From: an uncultured Bifidobacteriaceae bacterium
GTDB taxonomy: Bacteria; Actinomycetota; Actinomycetes; Actinomycetales; Bifidobacteriaceae
Assembly: GCA_947253155.1 (NCBI GenBank)
Contig: CAMXYK010000012.1
Coordinates: 1 to 33,204 of the forward strand
Length of the DNA stretch: 33,204 bases
Reading direction: 5' to 3'
Shown here: in pieces, positions 14,871 through 23,006 of the stretch
Position numbering within the stretch: the first letter of the stretch is position 1
How the letters are laid out: each line of letters begins with the position of its first letter
The notes under the pieces: model-generated
Seen by the model: only the letters and a program-made list of their open reading frames with translations
Told to the model about the DNA's origin: nothing
The model's database searches: none
Translations under genes and position numbers: made by a program

Positions 14871-16358
14871 TTATATAAGGTTTTCGTGTGAATATTTACT
14901 GCGTTTTCTAACTTCTTGCAAATACTCGCGCTCGTTTTGAGGAAGAGAAGCCAAAAATTCTTCGCCGTAATCGTCAAGTGCAGTAGGGTAGTCGCCATTA
15001 AAGTAAGCAACGCATAAGCCGCCGTAAGGAGCCGGCTTATTTAACCCAATCGACTCAACAAGCCCGTCCAAAGATAGGAAAGCAAGAGAATCTGCATCAA
15101 TATACTCGCGAATTTCTTCAACAGAATGCTTTGCTGCAATTAATTCTTTAGTAGTTTGAATATCAATACCGTAGAAGCACGGGTATTTAAGAGGAGGCGA
15201 AGAAATACGCATATGCACTTCTTTAGCTCCAGCTTCTCGCAAAAGTTGCACAATTCGCTTAGAAGTTGTGCCGCGAACAATCGAATCGTCAAGAACTATT
15301 ACACGTTTTCCTGCAACTACTCCGCGAACTGCAGAAAGTTTCATACGAACGCCCTGCTCGCGCAATTCTTGAGTAGGTTGAATAAAAGTGCGAGCAACAT
15401 ATTGGTTTTTAATCAAACCCATTTCGTTAGGAAGACCACTTGCTTCCGCGTATCCTGCTGCAGCAGAAAGCGATGAGTTAGGAACTCCAATAACCATGTC
15501 TGCTTCAACAGGGGATTCTTTAGCTAAGCGCGATCCCATTCTCTTTCTTGCAGCATGAACGTTAATCCCGTAAATGTTAGAATCAGGGCGCGCAAAATAA
15601 ATAAACTCCATTGAACAAACTGCTTGCTGCACATGATCCGTATAATGTTCAATCGTGTAGCCTTCGTCGTTAATAACAACTATTTCGCCTGGCTCAATAT
15701 CTCGAATAAATTCGGCGCGAACAATATCAAAAGCGCAAGTTTCGGAAGAAAGCACATACGCTCCGTTTTGCATGCGACCAAGAGAAAGCGGACGGAATCC
15801 GTTTGGATCCGTGGCACCAATTAAAGAATCTTCCGTAAGAAGCAAATAAGCAAATCCGCCATGAACAGTTAGCAGCGCTTCTTTTAAGCGATCCATAAAA
15901 GTTGGTTTATTAGAGCGACGAATCAAATGCATTAATATTTCAGTGTCGGAATTTGAGTGGAAAATAGCGCCATTATCTTCCAAAGAATTGCGTAAGCTTG
16001 TGCAATTCGTCAAGTTTCCGTTATGAGCTAAAGCTACATCTCCGTCGTGGAAGTGGAATAAGAAAGGCTGAATATTATCAACGCTTCCAGATCCTGCAGT
16101 AGCGTAACGAACGTGACCAATAGCACGATTTCCTGTTAAACGTTCCATAACCTGCTCGTTGCTAAAAACTTGAGTAAGCAAGCCTAGTCCGCGGTGTCCG
16201 TGAAGCGCGCCGTTATCGTTAGTTACAATTCCTGCGCCTTCTTGGCCGCGATGTTGCAGAGCATGCAAGCCAAAATATGTGAGTCTAGCAGCATCTTTAT
16301 GACCCCATACTCCAAACACGCCGCACTCTTCGTGAATATCCTCAAGTTCTGCAGACAT
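14871..16358 (-). CDS. purF: Amidophosphoribosyltransferase (PurF)
   Basis: PurF makes phosphoribosylamine from PRPP and glutamine, the committed step. The protein has 495 residues. An 11-residue propeptide precedes Cys12 (EECGVFG), the expected N-terminal nucleophile after processing, as in the Bacillus-type enzyme. The PRPP loop is VIVLDDSIVRGTT (353-365). Cys248, Cys394 and Cys449 align by motif with three cysteine ligands of the Bacillus 4Fe-4S cluster. The fourth position is Tyr452 (CVAY instead of CxxC), so the cluster may be altered or absent. AGGGGG sits just before the ATG. A long hairpin lies immediately upstream (16376-16416). Confidence 0.96.
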   Translation of the reverse strand: MSAELEDIHEECGVFGVWGHKDAARLTYFGLHALQHRGQEGAGIVTNDNGALHGHRGLGLLTQVFSNEQVMERLTGNRAIGHVRYATAGSGSVDNIQPFLFHFHDGDVALAHNGNLTNCTSLRNSLEDNGAIFHSNSDTEILMHLIRRSNKPTFMDRLKEALLTVHGGFAYLLLTEDSLIGATDPNGFRPLSLGRMQNGAYVLSSETCAFDIVRAEFIRDIEPGEIVVINDEGYTIEHYTDHVQQAVCSMEFIYFARPDSNIYGINVHAARKRMGSRLAKESPVEADMVIGVPNSSLSAAAGYAEASGLPNEMGLIKNQYVARTFIQPTQELREQGVRMKLSAVRGVVAGKRVIVLDDSIVRGTTSKRIVQLLREAGAKEVHMRISSPPLKYPCFYGIDIQTTKELIAAKHSVEEIREYIDADSLAFLSLDGLVESIGLNKPAPYGGLCVAYFNGDYPTALDDYGEEFLASLPQNEREYLQEVRKRSKYSHENLI

Positions 16359-16375
16359 TCATACCCCCTAGTAGT

Positions 16376-16430
16376 CGATGGATGTAACAGATGATTGTTT
16401 CAAATTACAGCCATCGTTGAATTTGTAATT
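16376..16430 (-). promoter_or_regulatory. purF leader hairpin with a competing alternative pairing
   Basis: In the purF transcript, CGATGG-C-TGTAA pairs with TTACA-T-CCATCG (16376-16416), an 11-bp stem with one mismatch and a 17-base loop. Just upstream, AATTACA (complement of 16424-16430) can pair with TGTAATT (complement of 16403-16409), which uses the same bases. The two structures therefore exclude each other. No U-tract follows the large hairpin, and the AGGGGG ribosome site remains free, so the mode of control, if any, is unknown. Confidence 0.45.
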
Positions 16431-16471
16431 ATTTAACACGCTTAGTTAAAAGGAATATATTCTTAAAAAAG

Positions 16472-19400
16472 TTATGCAGTGAAGTATTGAACTCCAGCGT
16501 CAAACAGTGGCTGCTCATGGAAATCAGGAATATTTACGTACAAGCCTTCACCAGCTCGCTCGCAATGACCCATCTTTCCAAAAACTCTGCCGTCTGGGCT
16601 TGTAATTCCTTCTACGGACATTAAAGATCCGTTCGGATTTACGTTCAAACTCATGCTTGGCACACCATTGCTATCAACGTATTGCGTAGCTACTTGGCCG
16701 TTTTTAATAAGCTTTTCCATAACTTCAGGCGTTGCAATAAAACGACCTTCGCCGTGAGAAATAGCAACAGTGTGAATATCGCCAACATTAGTGTTCTTAA
16801 GCCATGGAGACATGTTTGAAGCAACACGTGTGCGCACAATACGGCTTTGATGCCTACCAATTGTGTTGTATGTAAGAGTTGGGCAGTTAGAATCCATAGG
16901 AACAATATCTCCAAAAGGAACCAAGCCCAGCTTAATAAGCGCTTGGAAGCCGTTACAAATTCCAAGCATTAAGCCGTCGCGATTATTAAGCAAATCGCGA
17001 ACTGCGTCCGTAACTTTTGGATTCCTAAAGAATGCTGTAATAAACTTTGCAGAACCGTCCGGCTCGTCACCTCCGGAGAAGCCGCCAGGAATCATAATAA
17101 TCTGACTCTTCTTAATTTCTTCAACTAGCTTATTAGCAGACTCAGCAATATCCTTAGCGCTTAAGTTATTAATAATAAGCGTATGAGCGTCGGCACCTGC
17201 GCGCTCGAAAGCGGCTTGAGTATCGTATTCGCAATTATTTCCAGGGAAGACTGGAATAATAACGCGCGGATGCGAAAGCGGCTTTAATTTCCCTGCGTGC
17301 GCGTGGTTTGTAGTAGAAGCATTAGTTTTGCTATTAATAGTTTCTACAATTTCGCCAGGCTTTTTATAAGGGAAGATTGAAGAAAGTTCGCTTTCCCAAA
17401 TCTTCTGCAAATCAGTCAAGTTAATTTCTTCGCCGGAAGCGGAAGTAAGCATATACTGTTCTGTTGTTTCGCCAACAAGATCAATATTAACCAAACTGCT
17501 ATCTTGCAAAGAAGGAATTTCCGAATCTTCTTTAAGCTCTACGTAGAAAGTGCCGTATGCTGGCTTAAACAAGTCGTCGTTACTTAAGTTATTAAATAAC
17601 TTAAGTCCAATATGATTTCCAAGAGTCATCTTGAACAAAGTCTCTGCGCTAGCACCGTAGCCAGGAGTTGCAGCAGCAAGAGATTGCTTATTCTTCGTAA
17701 TATTTTCGATTAACTCTATTGTTTTCAGGAAGCTTTCTTTTTGCGGCGTAATTCCGTCGGATTTATATTGCGGCGCAATTCGCAAAACTCGACTGTTTAC
17801 GCACTTAAATTCTGGAGAAACAGCTAAACGCGCATCTCCAGTAGACACAGCAAAGGAAATTAATGTTGGTGGCACATCCAAATTCTCAAAACTGCCGCTC
17901 ATAGAATCCTTGCCACCAATAGCGCCAACACCAAAATCAAGCTGCGCGCTTAAAGCACCAAGAACAGCCGCAGCTGGCTTGCCCCAACGCTCTGGAATAT
18001 CGTGAGGTTTTCCAAAATACTCTTGCAAACTCAAGTAAGCGCGTTCTCTAGTAAAACCGCTTGCTGCTAGCTTTGCCAAAGATTCAACAACCGCAACATA
18101 AGCTCCAGTAAACTGATTCTTTTCCATCAAATACGGATTAAATCCCCAAGCCATTGCGGAAGCAGTATTCGTTTCGCCAAATACTGGGAATTTAGCAACC
18201 ATAGCTTGAGCTGGAGTAAGCTGACGGCGGCCGCCAAAAGGCATAAGCACGGTTGCGGCACCAATTGTAGAATCGAAACGTTCCGCCAAACCCTTATTAG
18301 AAGCAATGTTGATATCGCTAAGCAAGTTTTGCATTCTATTTTGCAACGGCAAATCTGACTGATTCTGCCACGGGTTTTCGTAAGATTCTCCACTTTCAAC
18401 ATGCAGCACCTGCTGTTTTGGAGCGCCGTTAGAAGCCAAGAATGCGCGACTTAAGTCAACAATAGTTTTTCCGCGCCAAGTCATTCGCATACGAGCTTCT
18501 TCGGTAACAGTCGCAATGATTTCTGCTTCCAAATTTTCTTCGCGAGCGTACTTTAAGAATTCTTCAGCATCGTCTGCAGTAACGTCAACAGCCATGCGCT
18601 CTTGAGATTCAGAAATAGCAAGCTCAGTTCCGTCAAGACCTTCGTACTTTTTAGAAACCTTGTCGAGATTAATAGTTAAGCCATCTGCAATTTCGCCTGT
18701 AGCAACAGAAACGCCGCCAGCGCCAAAATCGTTACAACGCTTAATAAGCTGGCATGCGTCCTTGCGACGGAAAAGTCGCTGCAATTTGCGTTCAATAGGA
18801 GCGTTACCTTTTTGAACTTCTGCTCCGCATTCTTCAATACTTTCAACATCCTGTGCTTTAGAAGCGCCGGTAGCGCCGCCAATTCCGTCGCGACCAGTGC
18901 GTCCGCCAAGAAGAATAATCACATCTCCAGGAGCAGGAGTTTCTCTACGAACATGGTCTGCTGGGGTAGCGGCAACAACCGCTCCAACTTCCATACGCTT
19001 AGCAACATAGCCCGGGTGGTAAAGTTCGTGCACCTCGCCAGTAGCTAAACCAATCTGATTTCCGTAAGAAGAGTATCCTGCTGCAGCAGAAGTTACGATT
19101 TTTCGCTGCGGAAGCTTACCGTTTAAAGTCTCGCTAATAGGAGTGCGCGGATCTGCAGCACCAGTTACGCGCATAGCTTGATAAACGTAGGAACGTCCAG
19201 AAAGAGGATCTCGAATGCAACCGCCAATGCAAGTTGCAGCTCCACCAAAAGGCTCAATTTCTGTAGGATGATTATGCGTTTCGTTCTTAAACAGGAACAG
19301 CCAATCTTCATCGTGGCCGTTTACATCAACCTTAACTTTTACAGTGCAAGCGTTGATTTCTTCAGACTCATCCAAATTTTTAAGCTCACCAGTATGCTTC

Positions 19401-20227
19401 AAATATTTAGCACCAATAGTTGCCATATCCATTAAGCAAACAGGCTTGCTTTCGCGATTTAATTCTTTTCGCAAATCAAGATAACGATTAAACGCTTCTT
19501 GAACTGTGCTATCGTCAATCGTAATATTTGTAAGCTCCGTACCAAAAGTCGTGTGACGGCAGTGATCGGACCAGTACGTGTCAATAACGCGAATCTCGGT
19601 AATAGTAGGATTGCGATTTTCTTCCCTAAAGTATTGCTGGCAGAACTTTGCGTCAGCCAAATCCATAGCTAAGCCGCGATTCTCAATAAACTTTTGCAAT
19701 CCGGCTTCGTCTAAACTGTTAAAAGTATCAATTACTTCAACGTCTGCAGGAACTACCGCTTCTCGCTGCAAGCTTTTTACTTCGTCAAGACTTGCTTCTC
19801 GAGCTTCAACAGGATTAATAACGTAATGCTTAATAGCATCCATAGCTTTTTCGTCAAAATCGCCCTTTAAAGCGATTACTTTAGCAGTGCGCACAGTTGG
19901 GCGCTCGCCTTGACTAATAAGCTGAATGCACTCACTTGCAGATTGCGCGCGCTGATCAAACTGACCAGGCAAAAATTCGATTGCGAATACGTGCTCGTTT
20001 GTTTCAATAGGTAAATAGTCGTACGTATTATCAACTGGAGGTTCGCTTAATACAGTTTGTACTGCCGTGCGGAACACATCCTCGCCAATACCTTCTACGT
20101 CATAACGGTTAATAATTCGTGCGGAAGTAATCGCGCTTATGCCAAGAATTTCCTTAAGCTCATGTAAAAGCTGTTGTGCTTGAACGTCAAAACCAGTGCG
20201 TTTTTCCACATATACGCGAAATACCAC
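16472..20227 (-). CDS. purL: Phosphoribosylformylglycinamidine synthase, single-chain (PurL with fused glutaminase)
   Basis: PurL converts FGAR to FGAM with ATP and glutamine. At 1251 residues it is the large single-chain type: an N-terminal PurS-like domain, two AIRS-like synthase halves, and a C-terminal class I glutaminase in place of a separate PurQ. Visible motifs are NETHNHPTEIEPFGGAATC in the synthase part and, in the glutaminase, Cys1091 (GICNGFQ) and His1158 (HGEGRF). The start is GTG at 20227 with a weak TAGG ahead. It follows purC after 176 bp containing a strong hairpin, and purF follows after 113 bp. Confidence 0.96.
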   Translation of the reverse strand: MVFRVYVEKRTGFDVQAQQLLHELKEILGISAITSARIINRYDVEGIGEDVFRTAVQTVLSEPPVDNTYDYLPIETNEHVFAIEFLPGQFDQRAQSASECIQLISQGERPTVRTAKVIALKGDFDEKAMDAIKHYVINPVEAREASLDEVKSLQREAVVPADVEVIDTFNSLDEAGLQKFIENRGLAMDLADAKFCQQYFREENRNPTITEIRVIDTYWSDHCRHTTFGTELTNITIDDSTVQEAFNRYLDLRKELNRESKPVCLMDMATIGAKYLKHTGELKNLDESEEINACTVKVKVDVNGHDEDWLFLFKNETHNHPTEIEPFGGAATCIGGCIRDPLSGRSYVYQAMRVTGAADPRTPISETLNGKLPQRKIVTSAAAGYSSYGNQIGLATGEVHELYHPGYVAKRMEVGAVVAATPADHVRRETPAPGDVIILLGGRTGRDGIGGATGASKAQDVESIEECGAEVQKGNAPIERKLQRLFRRKDACQLIKRCNDFGAGGVSVATGEIADGLTINLDKVSKKYEGLDGTELAISESQERMAVDVTADDAEEFLKYAREENLEAEIIATVTEEARMRMTWRGKTIVDLSRAFLASNGAPKQQVLHVESGESYENPWQNQSDLPLQNRMQNLLSDINIASNKGLAERFDSTIGAATVLMPFGGRRQLTPAQAMVAKFPVFGETNTASAMAWGFNPYLMEKNQFTGAYVAVVESLAKLAASGFTRERAYLSLQEYFGKPHDIPERWGKPAAAVLGALSAQLDFGVGAIGGKDSMSGSFENLDVPPTLISFAVSTGDARLAVSPEFKCVNSRVLRIAPQYKSDGITPQKESFLKTIELIENITKNKQSLAAATPGYGASAETLFKMTLGNHIGLKLFNNLSNDDLFKPAYGTFYVELKEDSEIPSLQDSSLVNIDLVGETTEQYMLTSASGEEINLTDLQKIWESELSSIFPYKKPGEIVETINSKTNASTTNHAHAGKLKPLSHPRVIIPVFPGNNCEYDTQAAFERAGADAHTLIINNLSAKDIAESANKLVEEIKKSQIIMIPGGFSGGDEPDGSAKFITAFFRNPKVTDAVRDLLNNRDGLMLGICNGFQALIKLGLVPFGDIVPMDSNCPTLTYNTIGRHQSRIVRTRVASNMSPWLKNTNVGDIHTVAISHGEGRFIATPEVMEKLIKNGQVATQYVDSNGVPSMSLNVNPNGSLMSVEGITSPDGRVFGKMGHCERAGEGLYVNIPDFHEQPLFDAGVQYFTA

Positions 20228-20301
20228 GAGAAACCTACCTTGTTGAATGTGCGGTATGAGCAGTGTTTGTTGTTGTATTGGTTTTTCAATTATATTTTCG
20301 T

Positions 20302-20343
20302 TTAAATTATTAAGTATTAAATTATTAAGTTATTAAATTATTC
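20302..20343. repeat. AT-rich 15-16-bp tandem repeats upstream of purL
   Basis: TTAAATTATTAAG occurs twice and a truncated copy a third time between purC and purL, with a spacing of 15-16 bp. The stretch contains only A, T and two G before the final copy. It lies in the purL promoter or leader region and may serve as an AT-rich promoter element or simply reflect slippage. Confidence 0.7.
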
Positions 20344-20364
20344 GAAAACGTCCGTAAGAACATG

Positions 20365-20396
20365 TGTGGCTCGCACCCCTAAAGGCACGAGCCACA
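20365..20396 (-). terminator. Stable hairpin downstream of purC
   Basis: The 9-bp perfect arms TGTGGCTCG (20365-20373) and CGAGCCACA (20388-20396) lie 7 bp past the purC stop codon, with two further C-G pairs near the loop. No T-run follows on either strand, so it may be a terminator without a tail, an RNA 3'-end stabiliser, or a processing site between purC and purL. Confidence 0.6.
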
Positions 20397-20403
20397 ATTA
20401 GTA

Positions 20404-21183
20404 TCATTCGACGCAATCTTCCGGTTGACGCACGGAAACATCCAAGCCTTCGCTTTGAGCTAAAGCAAGAAGTCTGCCGTGAATTTCCTCATAAGCAGGA
20501 ATAATATCGCCTAAATCGCGCCTAAATAAGTCTTTATCCAAATGACTTACGCCACTTGCACCAGCATTGCGCTTATCCCAAAGCCTGCAAGTATCAGGCG
20601 TAATTTCGTCCGCAAGAAGAATATTTCCTTCCGCGTCAACGCCCTCTTCAATCTTGAAGTCAACAAGCTGAACATCAATCTTGGAGAAAATATCAAGCAA
20701 AGCATTGTTTACAGCATGAGCCTGGCGAGTAATTTCCGCCATCTCTTCGTCTGTAGCTAAGCCTAAAGCCACAACGCCTTCAGGGTTAATAAATGGATCG
20801 CCAAGCTCGTCGGACTTCACGCAGAACTCCAACAGCGGCTTCTTTAATGGGGTTCCTTCTTCAACGTTGTAACGTTTTGCGAAAGAACCAGCAGCAGTAT
20901 TGCGCATAATAATTTCCAGTGGGAACATGCGCATACGCTTTACGAGTTGTTCAGTATCGGAAATACGTCCGAGGAAGTGGCTTTTTACGCCGCGCGCCTC
21001 AAGTAAATGGAATAGTAAAGAAGTAATCCGGTTGTTTAAACTGCCTTTACCGGCGATCTGAGCTTTCTTCAGACCGTTACCAGCGGTTGCCTGGTTCATA
21101 TATTCGACCCAGAGCACATTGGTGTCATCGGTAGCGTACAGTTTTTTGGCTTTGCCTTCATACAACTTGTCAAGTTTTTCCAT
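20404..21183 (-). CDS. purC: Phosphoribosylaminoimidazole-succinocarboxamide synthase (PurC)
   Basis: PurC couples CAIR and aspartate with ATP, forming SAICAR. The 259-residue protein begins MEKLDKLYEGKAKKLY, the nucleotide-binding start typical of bacterial SAICAR synthases. It holds RNTAAGSFAKRY, a substrate-binding stretch, further on. The frame is open from 21228, but GAGAGG seven bases before the ATG at 21183 fixes the start. The 164-bp gap from purT contains a candidate structured leader (21212-21290). A stable hairpin follows its stop codon, so purC may be expressed partly apart from purL. Confidence 0.96.
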   Translation of the reverse strand: MEKLDKLYEGKAKKLYATDDTNVLWVEYMNQATAGNGLKKAQIAGKGSLNNRITSLLFHLLEARGVKSHFLGRISDTEQLVKRMRMFPLEIIMRNTAAGSFAKRYNVEEGTPLKKPLLEFCVKSDELGDPFINPEGVVALGLATDEEMAEITRQAHAVNNALLDIFSKIDVQLVDFKIEEGVDAEGNILLADEITPDTCRLWDKRNAGASGVSHLDKDLFRRDLGDIIPAYEEIHGRLLALAQSEGLDVSVRQPEDCVE

Positions 21184-21211
21184 GATATGCCCTCTCTTCG
21201 TGCACTCATAG

Positions 21212-21290
21212 TTGTAGGCGCAAACCAACAGTATTTGTAGGTTTACCTGACCTTGGCCAGCACGATTAGCGTAACAATTGTTGCCTACAA
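21212..21290 (-). promoter_or_regulatory. Candidate structured leader RNA of purC
   Basis: On the purC strand, TTGTAGGC (complement of 21283-21290) pairs with GCCTACAA (complement of 21212-21219), closing about 63 nt. Two hairpins lie inside: CTGGC-CAAG-GTCAG (21247-21260), and an 8-bp stem with one mismatch (21222-21244). TTGTAGG can instead pair with a second CCTACAA (complement of 21235-21241), which breaks the inner hairpin. The element ends about 28 nt before the purC start codon. The layout is like a switch or attenuator. I do not recognise a named riboswitch class. Confidence 0.5.
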
Positions 21291-21347
21291 AATTTCCGAC
21301 AAATATTGCCTAGTATCAATATAAATTATTGTTTAATACCTTTATTT

Positions 21348-22640
21348 TCAAAGTATTTCAGCATTCGCACTATCCGTATGCAATGCTCTTGCAATGCGTG
21401 TCGCATTTTTTCTTGCTTCCTCTTGACTACCTCCCGTAGCAAGAGCTACAGCCATACGTCTGTGTCCGTGAACTGAAGGCTTAGCGAAAATACGTAAGCT
21501 GCTTCGATAATTTTCGTTTGCGCTTAAAGCTTGAGCAATATTTGTAAAGCCAACTTCTCCTTCGCCTTTAACAACAATCGCATGACTTGCAGCAACCTCG
21601 TTGTCTTTTAACGAAAGCGAAGTGTAGTTTGCCGTAACAGGTACGCCTAAAATAGCGAGCGCATGAAGCGCAAACTCGCTGTAATGCTGCGAAATCATAG
21701 TTACCATGCCAGTATCGTGCGGACGAGGAGAAAGCTCGTTAAAAAGCAACGAGCCATCTTTTAACACAAACAGCTCAACGCCGTAAACGCCCCAACCAGT
21801 TTCGTTAGAATCGTGAGCAATATTTGTTAAACCTTCTACAGCGCGTTGCGCAATATTTTTCGCATTATTTAGTACTTTTTCCGGAATATTTGCAGGCTGC
21901 CAGGATTCTCTATAATCGCCATCCTGCTGACGTTGTGCAATCGGTTCGCAAGTAGTAATTCCTGCGCAAGAGCTTATTGTCAAAACTGTAAGCTCGTAGT
22001 CAAGAGGAGCTAAAGCTTCAACAATAACGCGAGAACACTCGTTTTCGTGACCAGCTGCAGCACGCCTTCCATGCTGAGCCTCATCCCACGCAGCTTTAAG
22101 CGCTTCCGGGCTTCTAACTATAGACTGTCCGTGGCCGGAAGAGCTCATAACAGGCTTAACAACGCAAGGGTAGCCAACGTGCTGAGCGCCATCATTTAAT
22201 TCCTCGTAAGATGACGCAAAACGGTACGGTGTAGTAGGCAAACCTAAATCTTCGTGAGCAATCCTACGCAAGCGCTCGCGATCCATTGCAATTGCTGCAA
22301 TATCTGCGCTAGGAACAATCTGGATATTATTGCGAGCAGCACATTTCAAAACTTTAGTTGCGATTGCTTCAACTTCCGGAATAATAATATTCGGTTGCAC
22401 TTCGTCAATAAGATTTTGAAGAGAAGTAGCATCAGACATGTCTAGCACTCTGTATTCGTGAGCTATTTGCATAGCAGGAGCGTTCTTATAGCTGTCTGCC
22501 GCGCAAACGCGCACGCCTAAACGCATAAGTTCAATCGCAATTTCCTTGCCAAGCTCGCCTGAGCCAAGAAGAAGTGCCGTCGTGTTGTTGCTGTTTTCGG
22601 TTACGCCAAATATGCGCTGATTTTGCTCAGAAAAACTCAT
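21348..22640 (-). CDS. purT: Formate-dependent phosphoribosylglycinamide formyltransferase (PurT)
   Basis: PurT formylates GAR directly with formate and ATP, replacing folate-dependent PurN. The 430-residue ATP-grasp protein has an N-terminal LLLGSGELGKEI (23-34), a nucleotide-binding VVKPVMSSSGHGQS (about 160-173), and the C-terminal motif NELSPRPHDTG. It resembles PurK in fold; the SGELGKE start and the SSSGHGQS loop separate them. Formate would be supplied by pyruvate formate-lyase in this fermentative group (family knowledge, not visible here). It is the first gene of the leftward pur series; only a weak AGAAG precedes the ATG. Confidence 0.94.
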   Translation of the reverse strand: MSFSEQNQRIFGVTENSNNTTALLLGSGELGKEIAIELMRLGVRVCAADSYKNAPAMQIAHEYRVLDMSDATSLQNLIDEVQPNIIIPEVEAIATKVLKCAARNNIQIVPSADIAAIAMDRERLRRIAHEDLGLPTTPYRFASSYEELNDGAQHVGYPCVVKPVMSSSGHGQSIVRSPEALKAAWDEAQHGRRAAAGHENECSRVIVEALAPLDYELTVLTISSCAGITTCEPIAQRQQDGDYRESWQPANIPEKVLNNAKNIAQRAVEGLTNIAHDSNETGWGVYGVELFVLKDGSLLFNELSPRPHDTGMVTMISQHYSEFALHALAILGVPVTANYTSLSLKDNEVAASHAIVVKGEGEVGFTNIAQALSANENYRSSLRIFAKPSVHGHRRMAVALATGGSQEEARKNATRIARALHTDSANAEIL

Positions 22641-22865
22641 ACTTCTATTGTTGCATTTGCTATTGTCGAACTAAGCAATTTTTGTTTGGTGTTGCGCGAG
22701 CGTATGCGCTCTGTGCGAAAAATCTCAAATCTCCACAACACGAATATGAGTATTATGAATAGAAATATATATTACGACGCGCCGAAGTGTGTTGCGCTAG
22801 CGTAAATCGAGCAAATAGTGTATAGTATTCCTCTGTTGTGTGATTCTTTATGTTTCGTGCACATG
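22641..22865. other. Divergent region between purT and tRNA-His
   Basis: No gene is present. The stretch has two near-identical 13-mers exactly 100 bp apart: TTGCGCGAGCGTA (22692-22704) and TTGCGCTAGCGTA (22792-22804). The second extends into the near-palindrome TTGCGCTAGCGTAA. A small hairpin GAGCG-TATG-CGCTC (22698-22711) overlaps the first copy. A TATAGT box (22821-22826) may be the -10 element of tRNA-His. Confidence 0.5.
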
Positions 22866-22941
22866 GTGGCTATAGCTCAGTCGGTAGAGCATCTGATTGT
22901 GGTTCAGAAGGTCGCGCGTTCAAGCCGCGTTAGCCACCCCA
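22866..22941 (+). tRNA. tRNA-His (anticodon GTG)
   Basis: The acceptor stem pairs GTGGCTA with TAGCCAC, and G22865 can supply the extra G(-1) typical of tRNA-His. The D stem is GCTC/GAGC. The anticodon arm is TCTGA-TTGTGGT-TCAGA with anticodon GTG, and the T arm is GCGCG-TTCAAGC-CGCGT. The discriminator is C, as expected for tRNA-His, and the CCA end is encoded (22939-22941), unlike in the tRNA-Arg of this window. Confidence 0.96.
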
Positions 22942-22944
22942 CTT

Positions 22945-22974
22945 AAACGGCAGGTAAATATCTGCCGTTTTTTT
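22945..22974 (+). terminator. Rho-independent terminator of tRNA-His
   Basis: A 9-bp perfect stem, AAACGGCAG (22945-22953) with CTGCCGTTT (22962-22970), runs into a run of T (22968-22974). It begins four bases after the encoded CCA. Confidence 0.93.
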
Positions 22975-23006
22975 GTTTTAGACACACTTTTTTGCCGATT
23001 ACCCCT

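Noticed and set aside
20202..20210. Second DnaA-like box (TTTTCCACA)
   Set aside because: It lies inside the purL coding sequence near the start, differs from the consensus by one base and has no companion sites.
16472..20227. Additional plus-strand ORFs inside purL and other pur genes
   Set aside because: They lie wholly antisense to well-conserved genes, lack ribosome sites and show no recognisable family features.
20365..20396. Riboswitch between purC and purL
   Set aside because: It is a simple hairpin placed 7 bp after a stop codon with no conserved side structures, better explained as a 3'-end or processing hairpin.
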